A stretch of DNA of 64,000 nt from Alphaproteobacteria bacterium (GTDB lineage Bacteria > Pseudomonadota > Alphaproteobacteria > CAAGCB01 > CAG-977): NCBI GenBank assembly GCA_017616015.1, contig JAFZYY010000030.1:124001-188000 (forward strand), in the 5' to 3' direction. Below, in pieces: positions 44,305 through 53,910 of the stretch (its first letter is position 1; each line of letters starts with the position of its first letter). Under the pieces are notes generated by a model, which made no database searches, was not told the origin of the DNA, and saw only the letters and a list, made by a program, of their open reading frames with translations. A program made the position numbers and the translations under genes.

Positions 44305-44342
44305 CAAAAACCGTCCGGAGGGGGATTTTCCTCTCCGAACGG
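44305..44342 (-). terminator. Terminator-like hairpin between dnaK and dnaJ
   Basis: On the minus strand CCGTTCGGAGAGG and CCTCCGGACGG pair in a long GC-rich stem with minor mismatches, followed by five T. Its position would limit readthrough from dnaK into dnaJ. Confidence 0.7.
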
Positions 44343-44359
44343 CTATATATCAGAAAAGA

Positions 44360-46273
44360 TTAGTCTTTTTTAACTTCTTCAAAATCAGCATCAACAACGC
44401 CCTCTTCGGGTTTTGTTTCCGCGGAAGCAGAGGCGTCGGCGCCGGGTTGCGGTCCGGCCGCGCCGGCTTGCTGCGCTTTATACAACGCTTCGCCGATTTT
44501 CATGGAAGACTGCATCAACGCGTCGGATTTAGCGTTAATTGTTGCAACGTCGCCAGATTCCAAAACGTCCTGCAAAGCTTTTATATCGGCTTCGACGCGT
44601 TCTTTGTCGGCGGCGGAAACTTTATCGCCCAGATCTTTGAGGTTCTTTTCCGTCGTGTGAATCAGCGTTTCAGCCTTGTTTTTGGCTTCAACGGCTTCTT
44701 TTTTCTTCTTGTCTTCGGAAGCGTGAGCTTCAGCGTCTTTGACCATCTTGTCAATATCGGCGTCGCTCAATCCGCCGGAAGACTGAATGCGAATGGTTTG
44801 CTCTTTGCCTGTCGCTTTGTCTTTAGCGGAAACATTCACGATACCGTTCGCGTCAATATCGAAAGTGACTTCGATTTGCGGCATACCGCGCGGAGCGGCC
44901 GGAATGCCGACCAGGTCAAACTGGCCGAGCAGCTTGTTATCCGCAGTCATTTCGCGTTCGCCCTGGAACACGCGGATCGTCACGGCTGTTTGTCCGTCTT
45001 CAGCGGTCGAGAAGACCTGAGATTTGCGTGTCGGGATCGTCGTGTTGCGGTCGATCAGGCGGGTGAACACGCCGCCCAGCGTTTCAATGCCCAAAGACAG
45101 CGGAGTAACGTCCAGTAACAGAACGTCTTTGACGTCGCCTTTCAGCACGCCACCCTGAATCGCCGCACCCAGAGCGACGACTTCGTCGGGGTTGACACCT
45201 TTGTGCGGTTCGCGGCCGAAGAATTCTTTGACGATTTCCTGAACCTTGGGCATACGGGTCATGCCGCCGACCAAGATGACTTCATCAATGTCGGACGCTT
45301 TCAGGCCCGCGTCTTTCAGCGCTTTTTCGCACGGAATTTTTGTGCGTTCCAACAAATCCTCGACCAGAGATTCCATTTTCGCGCGCGTCAGTTTGACGTT
45401 CAGGTGTTTCGGGCCTGACGCGTCCGCCGTGATGAACGGCAGGTTGATTTCGGTCTGTTGCGCGGAAGACAATTCAATCTTGGCTTTTTCGGCGCCTTCT
45501 TTCAGACGTTGCAAAGCCAGTTTGTCCTGACGCAGATCGATGCCTTGTTCTTTCTGGAATTCGTCGGCCAGATAGTTGATGATGCGCGCGTCAAAGTCTT
45601 CGCCGCCCAGGAATGTATCGCCGTTAGTGGATTTCACTTCGAAAACGCCGTCGCCGATTTCCAGAATGGACACGTCGAACGTGCCGCCGCCCAGGTCGTA
45701 CACAACGATTGTGCCGCTGGCTTTCTTGTCCAAACCGTAAGCCAGAGCGGCCGCGGTCGGTTCGTTAATGATACGCAGAACTTCCAAGCCGGCGATTTTG
45801 CCCGCGTCTTTGGTCGCCTGACGTTGGGAGTCATCAAAGTAAGCCGGAACCGTAATGACGGCTTGCGTAACGGGTTCGCCCAAATAGGCTTCGGCATCTT
45901 CTTTCAGTTTCTGCAAAATAAAAGCCGAAACCTGACTGGGAGCATATTTTTTATCATACGCTTCTACCCAAGCATCGCCGTTTTCGCCGGAAATAATATG
46001 ATACGGCACTAACGTTTTTGCTTTTTCAACCTGCTTATCCGTAAAGCGACGGCCGATCAAACGCTTAATCGCGAAGAACGTTCCTTCCGGATTGGTAACA
46101 GCCTGACGTTTGGCCGACTGACCGACCAACTTTTCATCGCCTTGTGTGAAAGCAACCATTGACGGGGTTGTACGGGCGCCTTCCGCATTTTCGATGACGC
46201 GGGCGTCCTTGCCGTCCATAATGGCAAAACAGGAATTTGTCGTTCCTAAGTCAATACCTATAACTTTTCCCAT
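44360..46273 (-). CDS. dnaK: Chaperone DnaK (Hsp70)
   Basis: 637 residues. Nucleotide-binding domain with [35 protein letters not shown] and [20 protein letters not shown]. The hydrophobic linker [15 protein letters not shown] leads to the peptide-binding domain, and the lid ends in the characteristic [18 protein letters not shown] lies upstream of the ATG. An RpoH-type promoter is visible 55-85 bases upstream. Confidence 0.98.
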   Translation of the reverse strand: MGKVIGIDLGTTNSCFAIMDGKDARVIENAEGARTTPSMVAFTQGDEKLVGQSAKRQAVTNPEGTFFAIKRLIGRRFTDKQVEKAKTLVPYHIISGENGDAWVEAYDKKYAPSQVSAFILQKLKEDAEAYLGEPVTQAVITVPAYFDDSQRQATKDAGKIAGLEVLRIINEPTAAALAYGLDKKASGTIVVYDLGGGTFDVSILEIGDGVFEVKSTNGDTFLGGEDFDARIINYLADEFQKEQGIDLRQDKLALQRLKEGAEKAKIELSSAQQTEINLPFITADASGPKHLNVKLTRAKMESLVEDLLERTKIPCEKALKDAGLKASDIDEVILVGGMTRMPKVQEIVKEFFGREPHKGVNPDEVVALGAAIQGGVLKGDVKDVLLLDVTPLSLGIETLGGVFTRLIDRNTTIPTRKSQVFSTAEDGQTAVTIRVFQGEREMTADNKLLGQFDLVGIPAAPRGMPQIEVTFDIDANGIVNVSAKDKATGKEQTIRIQSSGGLSDADIDKMVKDAEAHASEDKKKKEAVEAKNKAETLIHTTEKNLKDLGDKVSAADKERVEADIKALQDVLESGDVATINAKSDALMQSSMKIGEALYKAQQAGAAGPQPGADASASAETKPEEGVVDADFEEVKKD

Positions 46274-46327
46274 AAAAAAGACCTCTTTTCATTTTAAATT
46301 TTGCCGGTTTAGGCATTTTGTCGCTGT

Positions 46328-46358
46328 CTATATAGGCGACGCGTTTCGGTTTCGCAAG
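46328..46358 (-). promoter_or_regulatory. RpoH-type heat-shock promoter of dnaK
   Basis: On the minus strand CTTGCGAAA (CTTG at 46358-46355), an 18-base spacer and CCTATATAG (46336-46328). It fits the alphaproteobacterial sigma32 consensus CTTG-N17/18-CYTATnT. The htpG candidate has the same spacing. Confidence 0.7.
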
Positions 46359-46450
46359 CGGTGAATGCGATTTTTTTATAAAAATTTTGTTTTTTTTTGC
46401 TGTGTCGGCTATGATTCGGCATGAAAGTTCTTTACTGCGAGGCGCCGGAA

Positions 46451-47377
46451 ATGAATAAAAAAGCGCGATATATTCTGATATTTGTTTTTATTGCGGCGAT
46501 AACAGGCGCCGGTGTTTATTTTGTTTTCGGCAATGATTTGCCGTCTGTGCGCGAAACACCGGACGGCGTTTTTGTTTCGGCGGCAAAAACGGCTCAAATT
46601 CAGAATTATTTTAAGCGGGCAGGATATAACATGCTGCCTCATTTGACCGAAAAAAAGCCTGTGCCGCGGATTTTCGTTCGATCCGTTCCGAAAGACTTTA
46701 ATAAAGAAAAGTTTGACGAAGAGCGTCCGGCTTTGTTTTACGAAATGCTTTTGCCCGTCATTTTGAAAGCAAATGAAACCGTCGCGGCGGAACGCGAACA
46801 AATAATGACGCTGAAGGCGGAATTTGACGAAAAGGGCGATTTAACGTCGGAATCTATGGATAAACTGGAACAATGGGTGACGCGTTATGATGTGAAGCCT
46901 TCCGATGACATAGGGACATTGTTCAGCGCATTGATCGAGCGGGTTGATATGGTTTCTCCGACGCTATTGTTGGCGATGGCGGCAGAGGATTCAGGATTCG
47001 GAACCAGTCGTTACGCCCGGGAATACAATGCGATTTTTAATCAGCGCGACTGGGACGGAAACGGCGCTGTGCCTGACGAGCCGCAGAAAGAAGGTCCGCA
47101 GTATCGCATTAAAGTGTTTCCGTCTTTGTATGAAGCTGTTTTAAGCCAGATTCACTATATAAACACGAACGGTTATTTGGGAAATTACAGATTGGCGCGC
47201 GCCGGATACAGACGGACACATAACCAAATTAGGGGGTCTTCCGTCGCCTATTTATTAATAAATTTCCCCTATAAACATATAAAATATCCTGATATTATCA
47301 GTTATCTGATTTCGCAATATAAATTAGCGCCGTTGGATCTTTTGTCTTTGGTTCCGATAGCTTCGGCGGAAAAATGA
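46451..47377 (+). CDS. Bax-like glucosaminidase domain protein
   Basis: 308 residues from the ATG at 46451, where the basic N-terminus and signal anchor (KKARYILIFVFIAAITGAGVYFVFG) begin; an in-frame ATG 30 bases earlier lacks a ribosome binding site. The C-terminal catalytic part (about 145-300) matches the Bax / GH73 family: SPTLLLAMAAEDSGFGTSRYAREYNAIFNQRDW, where E179 is the likely acid, then HYINTNGYLGNYRLARAGYR. Predicted to cleave the GlcNAc-MurNAc linkage of peptidoglycan in the periplasm. It lies 16 bases upstream of mlaE on the same strand. Confidence 0.85.
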   Translation: MNKKARYILIFVFIAAITGAGVYFVFGNDLPSVRETPDGVFVSAAKTAQIQNYFKRAGYNMLPHLTEKKPVPRIFVRSVPKDFNKEKFDEERPALFYEMLLPVILKANETVAAEREQIMTLKAEFDEKGDLTSESMDKLEQWVTRYDVKPSDDIGTLFSALIERVDMVSPTLLLAMAAEDSGFGTSRYAREYNAIFNQRDWDGNGAVPDEPQKEGPQYRIKVFPSLYEAVLSQIHYINTNGYLGNYRLARAGYRRTHNQIRGSSVAYLLINFPYKHIKYPDIISYLISQYKLAPLDLLSLVPIASAEK

Positions 47378-47393
47378 TTTTTTGAGATTTTGA

Positions 47394-48518
47394 ATGCAGG
47401 CTGTTGTTACATTAGATGTCAGACAAGATTTTTCGGCCGAACTGAATTTTTCAGGCGAATGGTTGATCGGCAACATTATAAAAAATCGGGACACTATTAT
47501 CGCTGCTTTGGAAAAGCCGGATTTTAAAAGGCTTGTTTTTAACGGGAAGCAAATTACGCGGTGGGACAGCCAACTGACGGCTTTTTTGGCGCATTTGATA
47601 GAAGTATGCCGGAAAAACAAAATCGATTTTGCGCTGAATGATTTTCCGGCGGGCGTCGATTCTTTGCTGAATTTGGCTTTTGCCGTTCCGATGCATCAGG
47701 AAGTTACCAAAACGGCGAGACAAATTTCTTTTTTGGAAGAATTAGGAAAAATTGTTTTGGATTTTTGGGAAAAAACAAAAGACGTTTGTTTGTTTTTGCA
47801 TCGTGTTAACGCTTCTTTTGCCCGCTTTTTCTCACATAAAGCTGTCGTGCGAAAAAAAGATTTGCTGCTTGAAATACAGCGTGCCGGCGCCGAAGCGTTC
47901 GGAATTGTTTCCCTGATTTGTTTTTTGGTCGGATTGATTTTGGCTTTTGTCGGTTCAATTCAACTTAAACTGTTCGGCGCTCAAATTTATGTGTCCAGTT
48001 TGGTCGCGATTTCTATTACCCGCGTGATGGGCGCGATTATGGCCGGCGTGATCATGGCTGGCCGGACAGGTGCTTCTTACGCGGCCACGCTCGGTTCCAT
48101 GCAGGTAAACGAAGAAGTGGACGCTTTAAAAACGATGGGAATTTCTCCGTTTGATTTTTTGGTGCTACCCAGAGCGCTGGCGTTGTCACTGATGATGCCG
48201 TTGTTGGTTGTTTACGCGGATCTGATGGGGATATTGGGCGGCGCTTTCGTCGGTCTTTTTATGTTGGGACTGTCTCCGGAAGATTATATTCGCATGACGA
48301 TGAAAGCGCTGCTGATGCGAAATATTATTATCGGTATCGTTCACGGAGCGGTTTACGGCGTTATTATCGCTATATGCGGGTGTTATCAGGGAATGAACTG
48401 CGGCCGGAACGCTTCCGCCGTCGGGGCGGCGACGACATCTTCCGTCGTGTATTCAATTGTCTGGATGACGATAGCGACCGCTGTTCTGACGTTTATTTTC
48501 AGCGTGTGCGGAGTGTAA
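47394..48518 (+). CDS. mlaE: MlaE-type phospholipid ABC transporter permease with N-terminal STAS-like domain
   Basis: 374 residues. The first 105 or so residues form a STAS-like domain (AELNFSGEWLIGNIIKN, LVFNGKQITRWDSQLTAFLAHLIEVC), commonly fused to MlaE in alphaproteobacteria, in place of separate MlaB. The permease domain (about 130-374) has VSSLVAISITRVMGAIMAGVIMAGRTGASYAATLG and EEVDALKTMGISP, the MlaE signature. First of a four-gene lipid transport set with mlaF, mlaD and an auxiliary lipoprotein. Maintains outer-membrane asymmetry or phospholipid traffic by family. Confidence 0.94.
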   Translation: MQAVVTLDVRQDFSAELNFSGEWLIGNIIKNRDTIIAALEKPDFKRLVFNGKQITRWDSQLTAFLAHLIEVCRKNKIDFALNDFPAGVDSLLNLAFAVPMHQEVTKTARQISFLEELGKIVLDFWEKTKDVCLFLHRVNASFARFFSHKAVVRKKDLLLEIQRAGAEAFGIVSLICFLVGLILAFVGSIQLKLFGAQIYVSSLVAISITRVMGAIMAGVIMAGRTGASYAATLGSMQVNEEVDALKTMGISPFDFLVLPRALALSLMMPLLVVYADLMGILGGAFVGLFMLGLSPEDYIRMTMKALLMRNIIIGIVHGAVYGVIIAICGCYQGMNCGRNASAVGAATTSSVVYSIVWMTIATAVLTFIFSVCGV

Positions 48519-48519
48519 A

Positions 48520-49275
48520 ATGGCCGAACCTTTTCTGGAAATCGAAAATTTTACGGTTGCATACGGTGAGAATGTCATCATGCATGACGTCAGCTTTACC
48601 GTGAATAAAGAAGACGTTTTTATCATTATGGGCGGCAGTGGCTGCGGAAAAAGCACGCTTTTATCCGTTTTGACGGGGTTAAAACAACCGGTTAAGGGGT
48701 CGGAAAAATTCGTCGACAAACCGTTTTGGGGAAACGGCGCGACGAAAGCGGATCGCGATATTCTGATGCGAAAAGCCGGCATTTTGTATCAAAGCGGGGC
48801 GCTGTGGTCTTCAATGACGCTGGCGGAAAACATAGCGATGCCTTTGGAGCAGTATACGACTCTTTGCGCGTCGGAGATTAAAGACATTGTCGCTTTAAAA
48901 CTGGATTTGGTCGGTTTGGGCGGATTCCAAAACTTTTATCCGGCGGAAATCAGCGGCGGCATGAAAAAAAGGGCGGGGCTGGCGCGTGCGCTGGCGCTGG
49001 ATCCGGAAGTCGTATTTTTTGACGAGCCGTCCGCGGGGTTGGATCCGATCAGTTCCAAAAATCTGGACGATTTGATTTTGCAAATCAAAGAAAATATGCA
49101 TACGACAATTGTTATGGTGACGCATGAATTGCCTTCGATTTTTGCAATCGGAACAAATTCGATTTATTTGGACGCTCAGTCAAAAACGATAATAGCGCGG
49201 GGCGATCCTAAAGAATTGCTGCGAAATCCGCCCAATCAGATTTTGGCGCATTTTCTAACACGCGGAGAAAAATAA
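48520..49275 (+). CDS. mlaF: MlaF-type phospholipid ABC transporter ATP-binding protein
   Basis: 251 residues. Walker A GGSGCGKST at 38-46, ABC signature ISGGMKKRAGLARALA, Walker B VVFFDEPSAGLDP and an MVTHEL H-loop. It powers the MlaE permease. The start lies one base after the mlaE stop. The short C-terminal extension of typical MlaF is present. Confidence 0.96.
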   Translation: MAEPFLEIENFTVAYGENVIMHDVSFTVNKEDVFIIMGGSGCGKSTLLSVLTGLKQPVKGSEKFVDKPFWGNGATKADRDILMRKAGILYQSGALWSSMTLAENIAMPLEQYTTLCASEIKDIVALKLDLVGLGGFQNFYPAEISGGMKKRAGLARALALDPEVVFFDEPSAGLDPISSKNLDDLILQIKENMHTTIVMVTHELPSIFAIGTNSIYLDAQSKTIIARGDPKELLRNPPNQILAHFLTRGEK

Positions 49276-49285
49276 GGAAAACGGC

Positions 49286-50116
49286 ATGGTTCAGAAACAA
49301 GCAAATCCGAAATTAATAGGCTCTTTTATTTTAGCGGCGTTTTTTATTTTTATCGCTGTTTTTTTGCTGACAAATCGGGAGCGTTTTTTTTCACGTTCAA
49401 TCAAATATGTTTTGTATTTCCAAGGATCAATCAAAGGCTTGAACGTCGGATCACAAGTTGTTTTTAACGGAGTTCCGATCGGGCGGGTGATCGGCATTTC
49501 CCTGATTACGAATATGCAAACGATGGAAATTCAGACACCGGTTTATATTGAAACGAATCAGAACAGTTTTATCGTAACGAATACAAGCGGGCGTTCCAAA
49601 GAAGCCGTTCAGGAATTTACGGATAAAATGATCGCGAAGGGCTTGCGGGCGAAATTGGTCAACCAGAGTTTTCTGACAGGGCAAATGATAGTGGCTATGG
49701 GCTTTTATCCCGATACGCCGGTGATTTTGCAGAAGCATAATCCGAAAATGGTTGAAATTCCGACTTTGCCGTCAACCGGCGAAGAACTGCTGCAAACATT
49801 TCAAAAACTGCCGTTGCAGGAAACATTGGAAAATCTGAATCGTTTGTTGGTGGAGACAAATAAACTGATCGCTTTTATAAGCGAAGATTCGCCGGAAATG
49901 ATGAAAAATGTTTTATCCATGACGTCTTCTTTGTCTTCTGCCGCCAGCAAAGCGGAAAAAGCTCTGGGATCTTTTGATGAAGACTCCAGAACAATGATGG
50001 ATTTAAACAAAATGCTCAGGGATTTCAGCTCTGCGGCTCAGTCTTTGCGCAACTGGTCGGATTATTTGGAACGTCACCCCGAAGCGCTGTTAAGAGGAAA
50101 AGGAGGTTCCCGATGA
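49286..50116 (+). CDS. mlaD: MlaD-type MCE domain protein
   Basis: 276 residues. One N-terminal membrane anchor (about 12-30, GSFILAAFFIFIAVFLLTN) and a single MCE domain (about 40-125: FQGSIKGLNVGSQVVFNGVPIGRVIGISL). The rest is a helical region that could line a lipid channel in a hexamer. It carries phospholipids across the periplasm in the Mla system. Its end overlaps the next gene start by 4 bases. Confidence 0.93.
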   Translation: MVQKQANPKLIGSFILAAFFIFIAVFLLTNRERFFSRSIKYVLYFQGSIKGLNVGSQVVFNGVPIGRVIGISLITNMQTMEIQTPVYIETNQNSFIVTNTSGRSKEAVQEFTDKMIAKGLRAKLVNQSFLTGQMIVAMGFYPDTPVILQKHNPKMVEIPTLPSTGEELLQTFQKLPLQETLENLNRLLVETNKLIAFISEDSPEMMKNVLSMTSSLSSAASKAEKALGSFDEDSRTMMDLNKMLRDFSSAAQSLRNWSDYLERHPEALLRGKGGSR

Positions 50117-50709
50117 AAAAACATATAGGCGTGCTGTTGATTTCTCTTTTTGTCGGCGCGTGCGGATTTTCGCGGCCGTCAACGTTTTATGTGTTGGACA
50201 GCGGCTCTCTTCCGCCCGAAAGCGTTACATTGAAAAACGCCGATCGGATTTTAATCGGAATCGAGCCCGTTTTTATTCCCAATTATCTGGACAAGCCGCA
50301 AATCATTATCCGGCAGCCGGATTCCGTTACATTGACGGCGTCGGAATTTAATCGTTGGGCGGAACAGCTTTCCGATGTGTTTCCGCGTGTTTTGGCCAAT
50401 TCGATTTCCGAATACATGGGCTATCCGGCGGCCAAGCAAATTAATCTGAACAGAGATTTGTTTCCGTATCGCCTGTTTATTGAAGTGTTGCGGTTTGACG
50501 CGGCTTTTAAAAAAGAAGCCGTGTTAGATACATGGTGGACAATCATGACAAATTCTGGCAATGTAGTGTACAGAACGCGATCAACTTTGGTTGAACCGGT
50601 CGGCGACAGTTATGACAGTGTTGTTCTGAGCGAACAAAAGCTTTTGAAAGAACTGGGACGGACGATTGCCAAATTTGCGCAGGAAAACATAAAAAAAGGA
50701 CAAAAATAA
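50113..50709 (+). CDS. ABC-type transport auxiliary lipoprotein (PqiC-like)
   Basis: 198 residues. Lipoprotein signal ending VGACGFS (C17), then RPSTFYVLD and the PFAM ABC_trans_aux-type pattern: VFIPNYLDKPQIIIRQPDSVTLTASEFNRWAEQLSDVFPRVLANSIS and a C-terminal VYRTRSTLVEPVGDSYDSVVLSEQKLLKELGRTIAKF. Such lipoproteins cap MCE transporters at the outer membrane. Overlaps mlaD by 4 bases; the next gene starts at its stop. Confidence 0.9.
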   Translation: MKKHIGVLLISLFVGACGFSRPSTFYVLDSGSLPPESVTLKNADRILIGIEPVFIPNYLDKPQIIIRQPDSVTLTASEFNRWAEQLSDVFPRVLANSISEYMGYPAAKQINLNRDLFPYRLFIEVLRFDAAFKKEAVLDTWWTIMTNSGNVVYRTRSTLVEPVGDSYDSVVLSEQKLLKELGRTIAKFAQENIKKGQK

Positions 50710-51672
50710 ATGTCTGAAATGAATCAGGATTTTAGCCGTTCAATCCCCATAAGTGAATCGGACAATTTAAAACAAAATTTGGAACCGCCGTTTAAAATCG
50801 TCGGTGATAAAAACACTCAGCTTCGCATAACGGAGATGATTAACCAGATCGTTGAATCCGAGACGGGGCGCAAGACATTGGAGATTGCCAGCAAAGCGGG
50901 ATATACACTTGGCATGGAATTCAGTCCCGGTTGTAACGGCGGGTGCAATAAGGAAAAAAAACATATTGTTTTAAATCCTTTAACCGAAGATTTGGTATTG
51001 ATCGGTGTTTTGGTTCATGAAAGTCGGCACGCCGGCCAGTTTGAACGGGGCGAATACGATGCCAGTGATGACAGACGGCCGCGCAACGAGACGATTAAAA
51101 CGAATGTAATGCGTACCCGCGCGGTTGAGGCCGATGCTCAGGCAACGGCGATACAGGTTCTGGGTGAATTGATGGAAAAGGGCAATCACGAACCGTTGCT
51201 CGCTTTTTGCCGTCAGCCGGATAATCATGCGATCGGAAAAGCTTTTGAACATGCATTGTGGGAAGAAAACGCTTTGGAAAACGGCGCGGCCAGAACGGCG
51301 GCTTTTCTGGCTTGGTATGAAAACGAACCCGTTAAAAAGGCGTATGACGAAGCTTATCAGGTCGAAATGATGGAACGCCGTGAAGCGCGCGGAGATCATA
51401 AAACGGATACTTACGCGACATCTCAATCTGCCGCGCAAATTGTCAAAGAGCTTTGCCTGAATAATGACGGCAGTTGTTATTTTTCGGCGGATCCGAAGAT
51501 ATTGGAAAGCGGTCATTATACAGAGATTCATTGGGAAACGGCCAAGAAAATAGGCGATTTAATTTCGCGTGCGCCGGCGGCGAAGAAAACCGTTGAAAAC
51601 TTCAATCAACCGCAAAAAGACACAGTTTCCTTTAATATGGCGCGAGCCGCTTTAGACCGGTCGGGACGCTGA
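50710..51672 (+). CDS. HExxH-motif protein, putative metallopeptidase (DUF6782-like)
   Basis: 320 residues, cytosolic in appearance. Zinc-site motif H103-E-S-R-H107 (LIGVLVHESRHAGQFE) with E140 (RAVEADAQAT) 33 residues later, a gluzincin-like spacing. A cysteine pair CNGGCN (75-79) precedes. It resembles the putative metallopeptidase family DUF6782, recalled from memory. It begins at the stop of the auxiliary lipoprotein, so it looks like the last gene of the Mla operon although it has no export signal. Substrate unknown. A strong terminator follows. Confidence 0.72.
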   Translation: MSEMNQDFSRSIPISESDNLKQNLEPPFKIVGDKNTQLRITEMINQIVESETGRKTLEIASKAGYTLGMEFSPGCNGGCNKEKKHIVLNPLTEDLVLIGVLVHESRHAGQFERGEYDASDDRRPRNETIKTNVMRTRAVEADAQATAIQVLGELMEKGNHEPLLAFCRQPDNHAIGKAFEHALWEENALENGAARTAAFLAWYENEPVKKAYDEAYQVEMMERREARGDHKTDTYATSQSAAQIVKELCLNNDGSCYFSADPKILESGHYTEIHWETAKKIGDLISRAPAAKKTVENFNQPQKDTVSFNMARAALDRSGR

Positions 51673-51680
51673 TTAAATCA

Positions 51681-51708
51681 AAAAGGCCGTTTTCAAACGG
51701 CCTTTTTT
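51681..51708. terminator. Bidirectional intrinsic terminator after the Mla operon
   Basis: AAAAGGCCGTTT and AAACGGCCTTTT form a stem of about 11 pairs with T runs on both strands, between convergent genes. Confidence 0.88.
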
Positions 51709-51716
51709 GTAAGCGG

Positions 51717-51935
51717 TTATTTTAAGCAAACATGCCGCGGTTCGTCTTCGTCGGAAGACAGTTGACGCAATGTTTCGCAGTATTCGCACCAATCGTCCAT
51801 AGCGTTGGTCAGCAACTGTTCGATGAAAGCGTTTAAACCGACGCCGGTTTCATCGGCCTGTTTTTCCAAAAAAGAATAAAGCGGCGCGTCTATTTTTAAA
51901 GAAAGCTTCTTTTGAGTTGGAAATGCGGCTGTCAT
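51717..51935 (-). CDS. Small ribbon-helix-helix protein
   Basis: 72 residues. KKLSLKIDAPLYSFLEKQADETGVGLNAFIEQLLTNAM is a standard ribbon-helix-helix strand and helix pair, followed by an acidic, cysteine-containing tail (WCEYC, HVCLK). Such proteins are antitoxin-like or autoregulatory repressors, but no toxin gene lies next to it, and the neighbours are a terminator and a penicillin-binding protein gene. Probably a stand-alone regulator. Confidence 0.75.
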   Translation of the reverse strand: MTAAFPTQKKLSLKIDAPLYSFLEKQADETGVGLNAFIEQLLTNAMDDWCEYCETLRQLSSDEDEPRHVCLK

Positions 51936-52032
51936 AACATTCGTCCTTGAATTAACCAGGTTTTAAGTTCTTCAGACCTATGGTTTAATTCTGTTCTAAG
52001 TTTGTTAACAAATAGTAACTCCATATTATCAG

Positions 52033-53910
52033 ATGACCAAAAAGACAGGACGCCAGAACAAAAAAAGCAAAAAATCCGCCGAGTCGAAGAAAAAACCCAA
52101 AAAGCAGGAAAAAAAGCGGATTTTAAAAGGAATCGATCAATTTCGTTTGCTCTGGTCCCGATTCTATTTGAATAGAATCGGGATAGGCGCGGCGATTGTT
52201 CTTTTTTTATACATCGGATATTGCGCGTTGACTCTGCCCGATATAGAGAAAGCCGTGAAAGCGACGCGTGCCCCTCAAATCACGATTTTAGCTTCTGACG
52301 GAACGGAAATAGGGTCTTATGGCGCGCAATACGGCAGTCCGGTCGAGTTAAAACGATTGCCCGAGTATGTGCCTCAAGCCGTGATTGCGACGGAAGACAG
52401 GCGTTTTTATTCTCATTTCGGTGTGGATATCCGCTCTGTTCTTCGGGCAATTACGGTTAATTTAGTGAAAGGAAGAAAAGCGCAGGGCGCCAGCACGCTG
52501 ACACAACAGGTGGCAAAGAATTTGTTTTTGTCTTCCGAAAAGACGTTGCGCCGCAAAGTGCAGGAATTGCTGCTTTCTTTCTGGCTGGAGCACAAACTGA
52601 CCAAAGATCAGATTTTAACAATTTATCTGAACCGCGTTTATTTCGGCGCCGGCACTTACGGAATAGAAGCGGCGGCTCAGAAGTACTACGGCGAGAGAGC
52701 GCGACGGTTAAGCCTGTATCAGGCGGCTGTTCTGGCCGGTCTTTTAAAGGCGCCGACCCGTTACAATCCTTTGACGCACCCCGAACAGGCGAATCAACGC
52801 GCCAGAGTGGTGCTGTCCAATATGGTGAAGGCCGGTTTCGTGTCGGCAAAGGAAGCTTTAAACGCTGCCGAAACGGGCGCCGTTGCCGGGAAAAAACGGG
52901 ATAAAGCCGTTTTCTATTTTACGGATTGGATTGCCGACGAAGCGGAAGCTTATTTAGGCAGAGTCAATCAGGACATTGTTATTAAGACAACGCTCGTTCC
53001 CGGAATGCAGACTGTTTTGGATCGGGAAATCAGGCAGACTTTGGATTCTGAAGAAGCAAAACTCAAAAAAGTGTCACAGGCGGCGGGTGTTGTTATGGAT
53101 AAAGACGGCGCCGTTTTAGCGATGAACGGCGGTAAAGATTATCGGCAAAGCCAATTTAACCGCGCGGTTGAAGCCAGACGCCAAATCGGTTCGGCAATCA
53201 AGCCGTTTGTTTACCTGACCGCTTTTGAAAAAGGGGCTTCGGCTCAGGATATGGTCGAAGATCAGCCCGTTTATCTGAACGGTTGGAATCCCAAAAATTT
53301 TAACAACAAATATTACGGCCGGATTTCTTTGCATAACGCTTTGGTTCATTCTGTCAACACGGTCGCGGTGGCGACGGCCGTTAAAACGGGTGTCCGGTCT
53401 GTTTTAAAAACAGCGCGCCGTTTCGGCATCGTCGGTTCCGACTGTGAAGCGAACGGCGCAATCGCTTTGGGCGTTTGTCAAACCAGATTGATTGACGCTG
53501 TTTCGGCTTATGCTTCTTTATTGAACGGCGGATTTGCCGTAACGCCGTATGGTATTGCTGAAATCGTCGGGAAAAACGGGGACGTCCTGTATTCCCGATC
53601 CGACGGCGGACGGGCGCGATTGGTTAATCCGCGCTATATTGCGGAATTGGATTCCGCTTTAATAGACGTTATTCAAAAAGGCACAGGGAAAAAAGCCAAT
53701 CCGACCGTATTGGCCAAAGGAAAAACGGGAACGACGCAAAATTATCGGGACGCGTGGTTTATCGGTTACACGCAAGACATTGCCGCCGGCATTTGGGTAG
53801 GCAACGATGATGAAACGCCGATGGATAAAGTGACCGGCGGTTCTTTCCCTGCGGAAATTTGGGGCAAAGTCGTGCACGATATTTCTTTGCCGCCGTTGGA
53901 AGAAGATTAA
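52033..53910 (+). CDS. mrcA: Class A penicillin-binding protein (PBP1A-like bifunctional transglycosylase/transpeptidase)
   Basis: 625 residues. A Lys-rich cytoplasmic N-terminus (about 1-35) and one membrane anchor (about 48-66) precede the GT51 domain (E121 in ATEDRRFYSHFG, then QGASTLTQQVAKNLF) and the transpeptidase domain: SxxK at S387-K390 (GSAIKP), SVN at 440-442 and KTG at 564-566. It polymerises and cross-links peptidoglycan. It is smaller than E. coli PBP1A because the OB insert is absent. Its stop overlaps the convergent lytic transglycosylase gene by 4 bases. Confidence 0.93.
   Translation: MTKKTGRQNKKSKKSAESKKKPKKQEKKRILKGIDQFRLLWSRFYLNRIGIGAAIVLFLYIGYCALTLPDIEKAVKATRAPQITILASDGTEIGSYGAQYGSPVELKRLPEYVPQAVIATEDRRFYSHFGVDIRSVLRAITVNLVKGRKAQGASTLTQQVAKNLFLSSEKTLRRKVQELLLSFWLEHKLTKDQILTIYLNRVYFGAGTYGIEAAAQKYYGERARRLSLYQAAVLAGLLKAPTRYNPLTHPEQANQRARVVLSNMVKAGFVSAKEALNAAETGAVAGKKRDKAVFYFTDWIADEAEAYLGRVNQDIVIKTTLVPGMQTVLDREIRQTLDSEEAKLKKVSQAAGVVMDKDGAVLAMNGGKDYRQSQFNRAVEARRQIGSAIKPFVYLTAFEKGASAQDMVEDQPVYLNGWNPKNFNNKYYGRISLHNALVHSVNTVAVATAVKTGVRSVLKTARRFGIVGSDCEANGAIALGVCQTRLIDAVSAYASLLNGGFAVTPYGIAEIVGKNGDVLYSRSDGGRARLVNPRYIAELDSALIDVIQKGTGKKANPTVLAKGKTGTTQNYRDAWFIGYTQDIAAGIWVGNDDETPMDKVTGGSFPAEIWGKVVHDISLPPLEED

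Noticed and set aside
45458-46012. Long open frames antisense to dnaK
   Set aside because: Shadow frames of a conserved chaperone gene; no ribosome binding site or family similarity seen.
46274-46450. CIRCE/HrcA operator at dnaK
   Set aside because: No long inverted repeat of the CIRCE type was found; the region instead fits an RpoH-type promoter.
51717-51935. Toxin-antitoxin module
   Set aside because: Only the ribbon-helix-helix partner is visible; no toxin-sized gene adjoins it.
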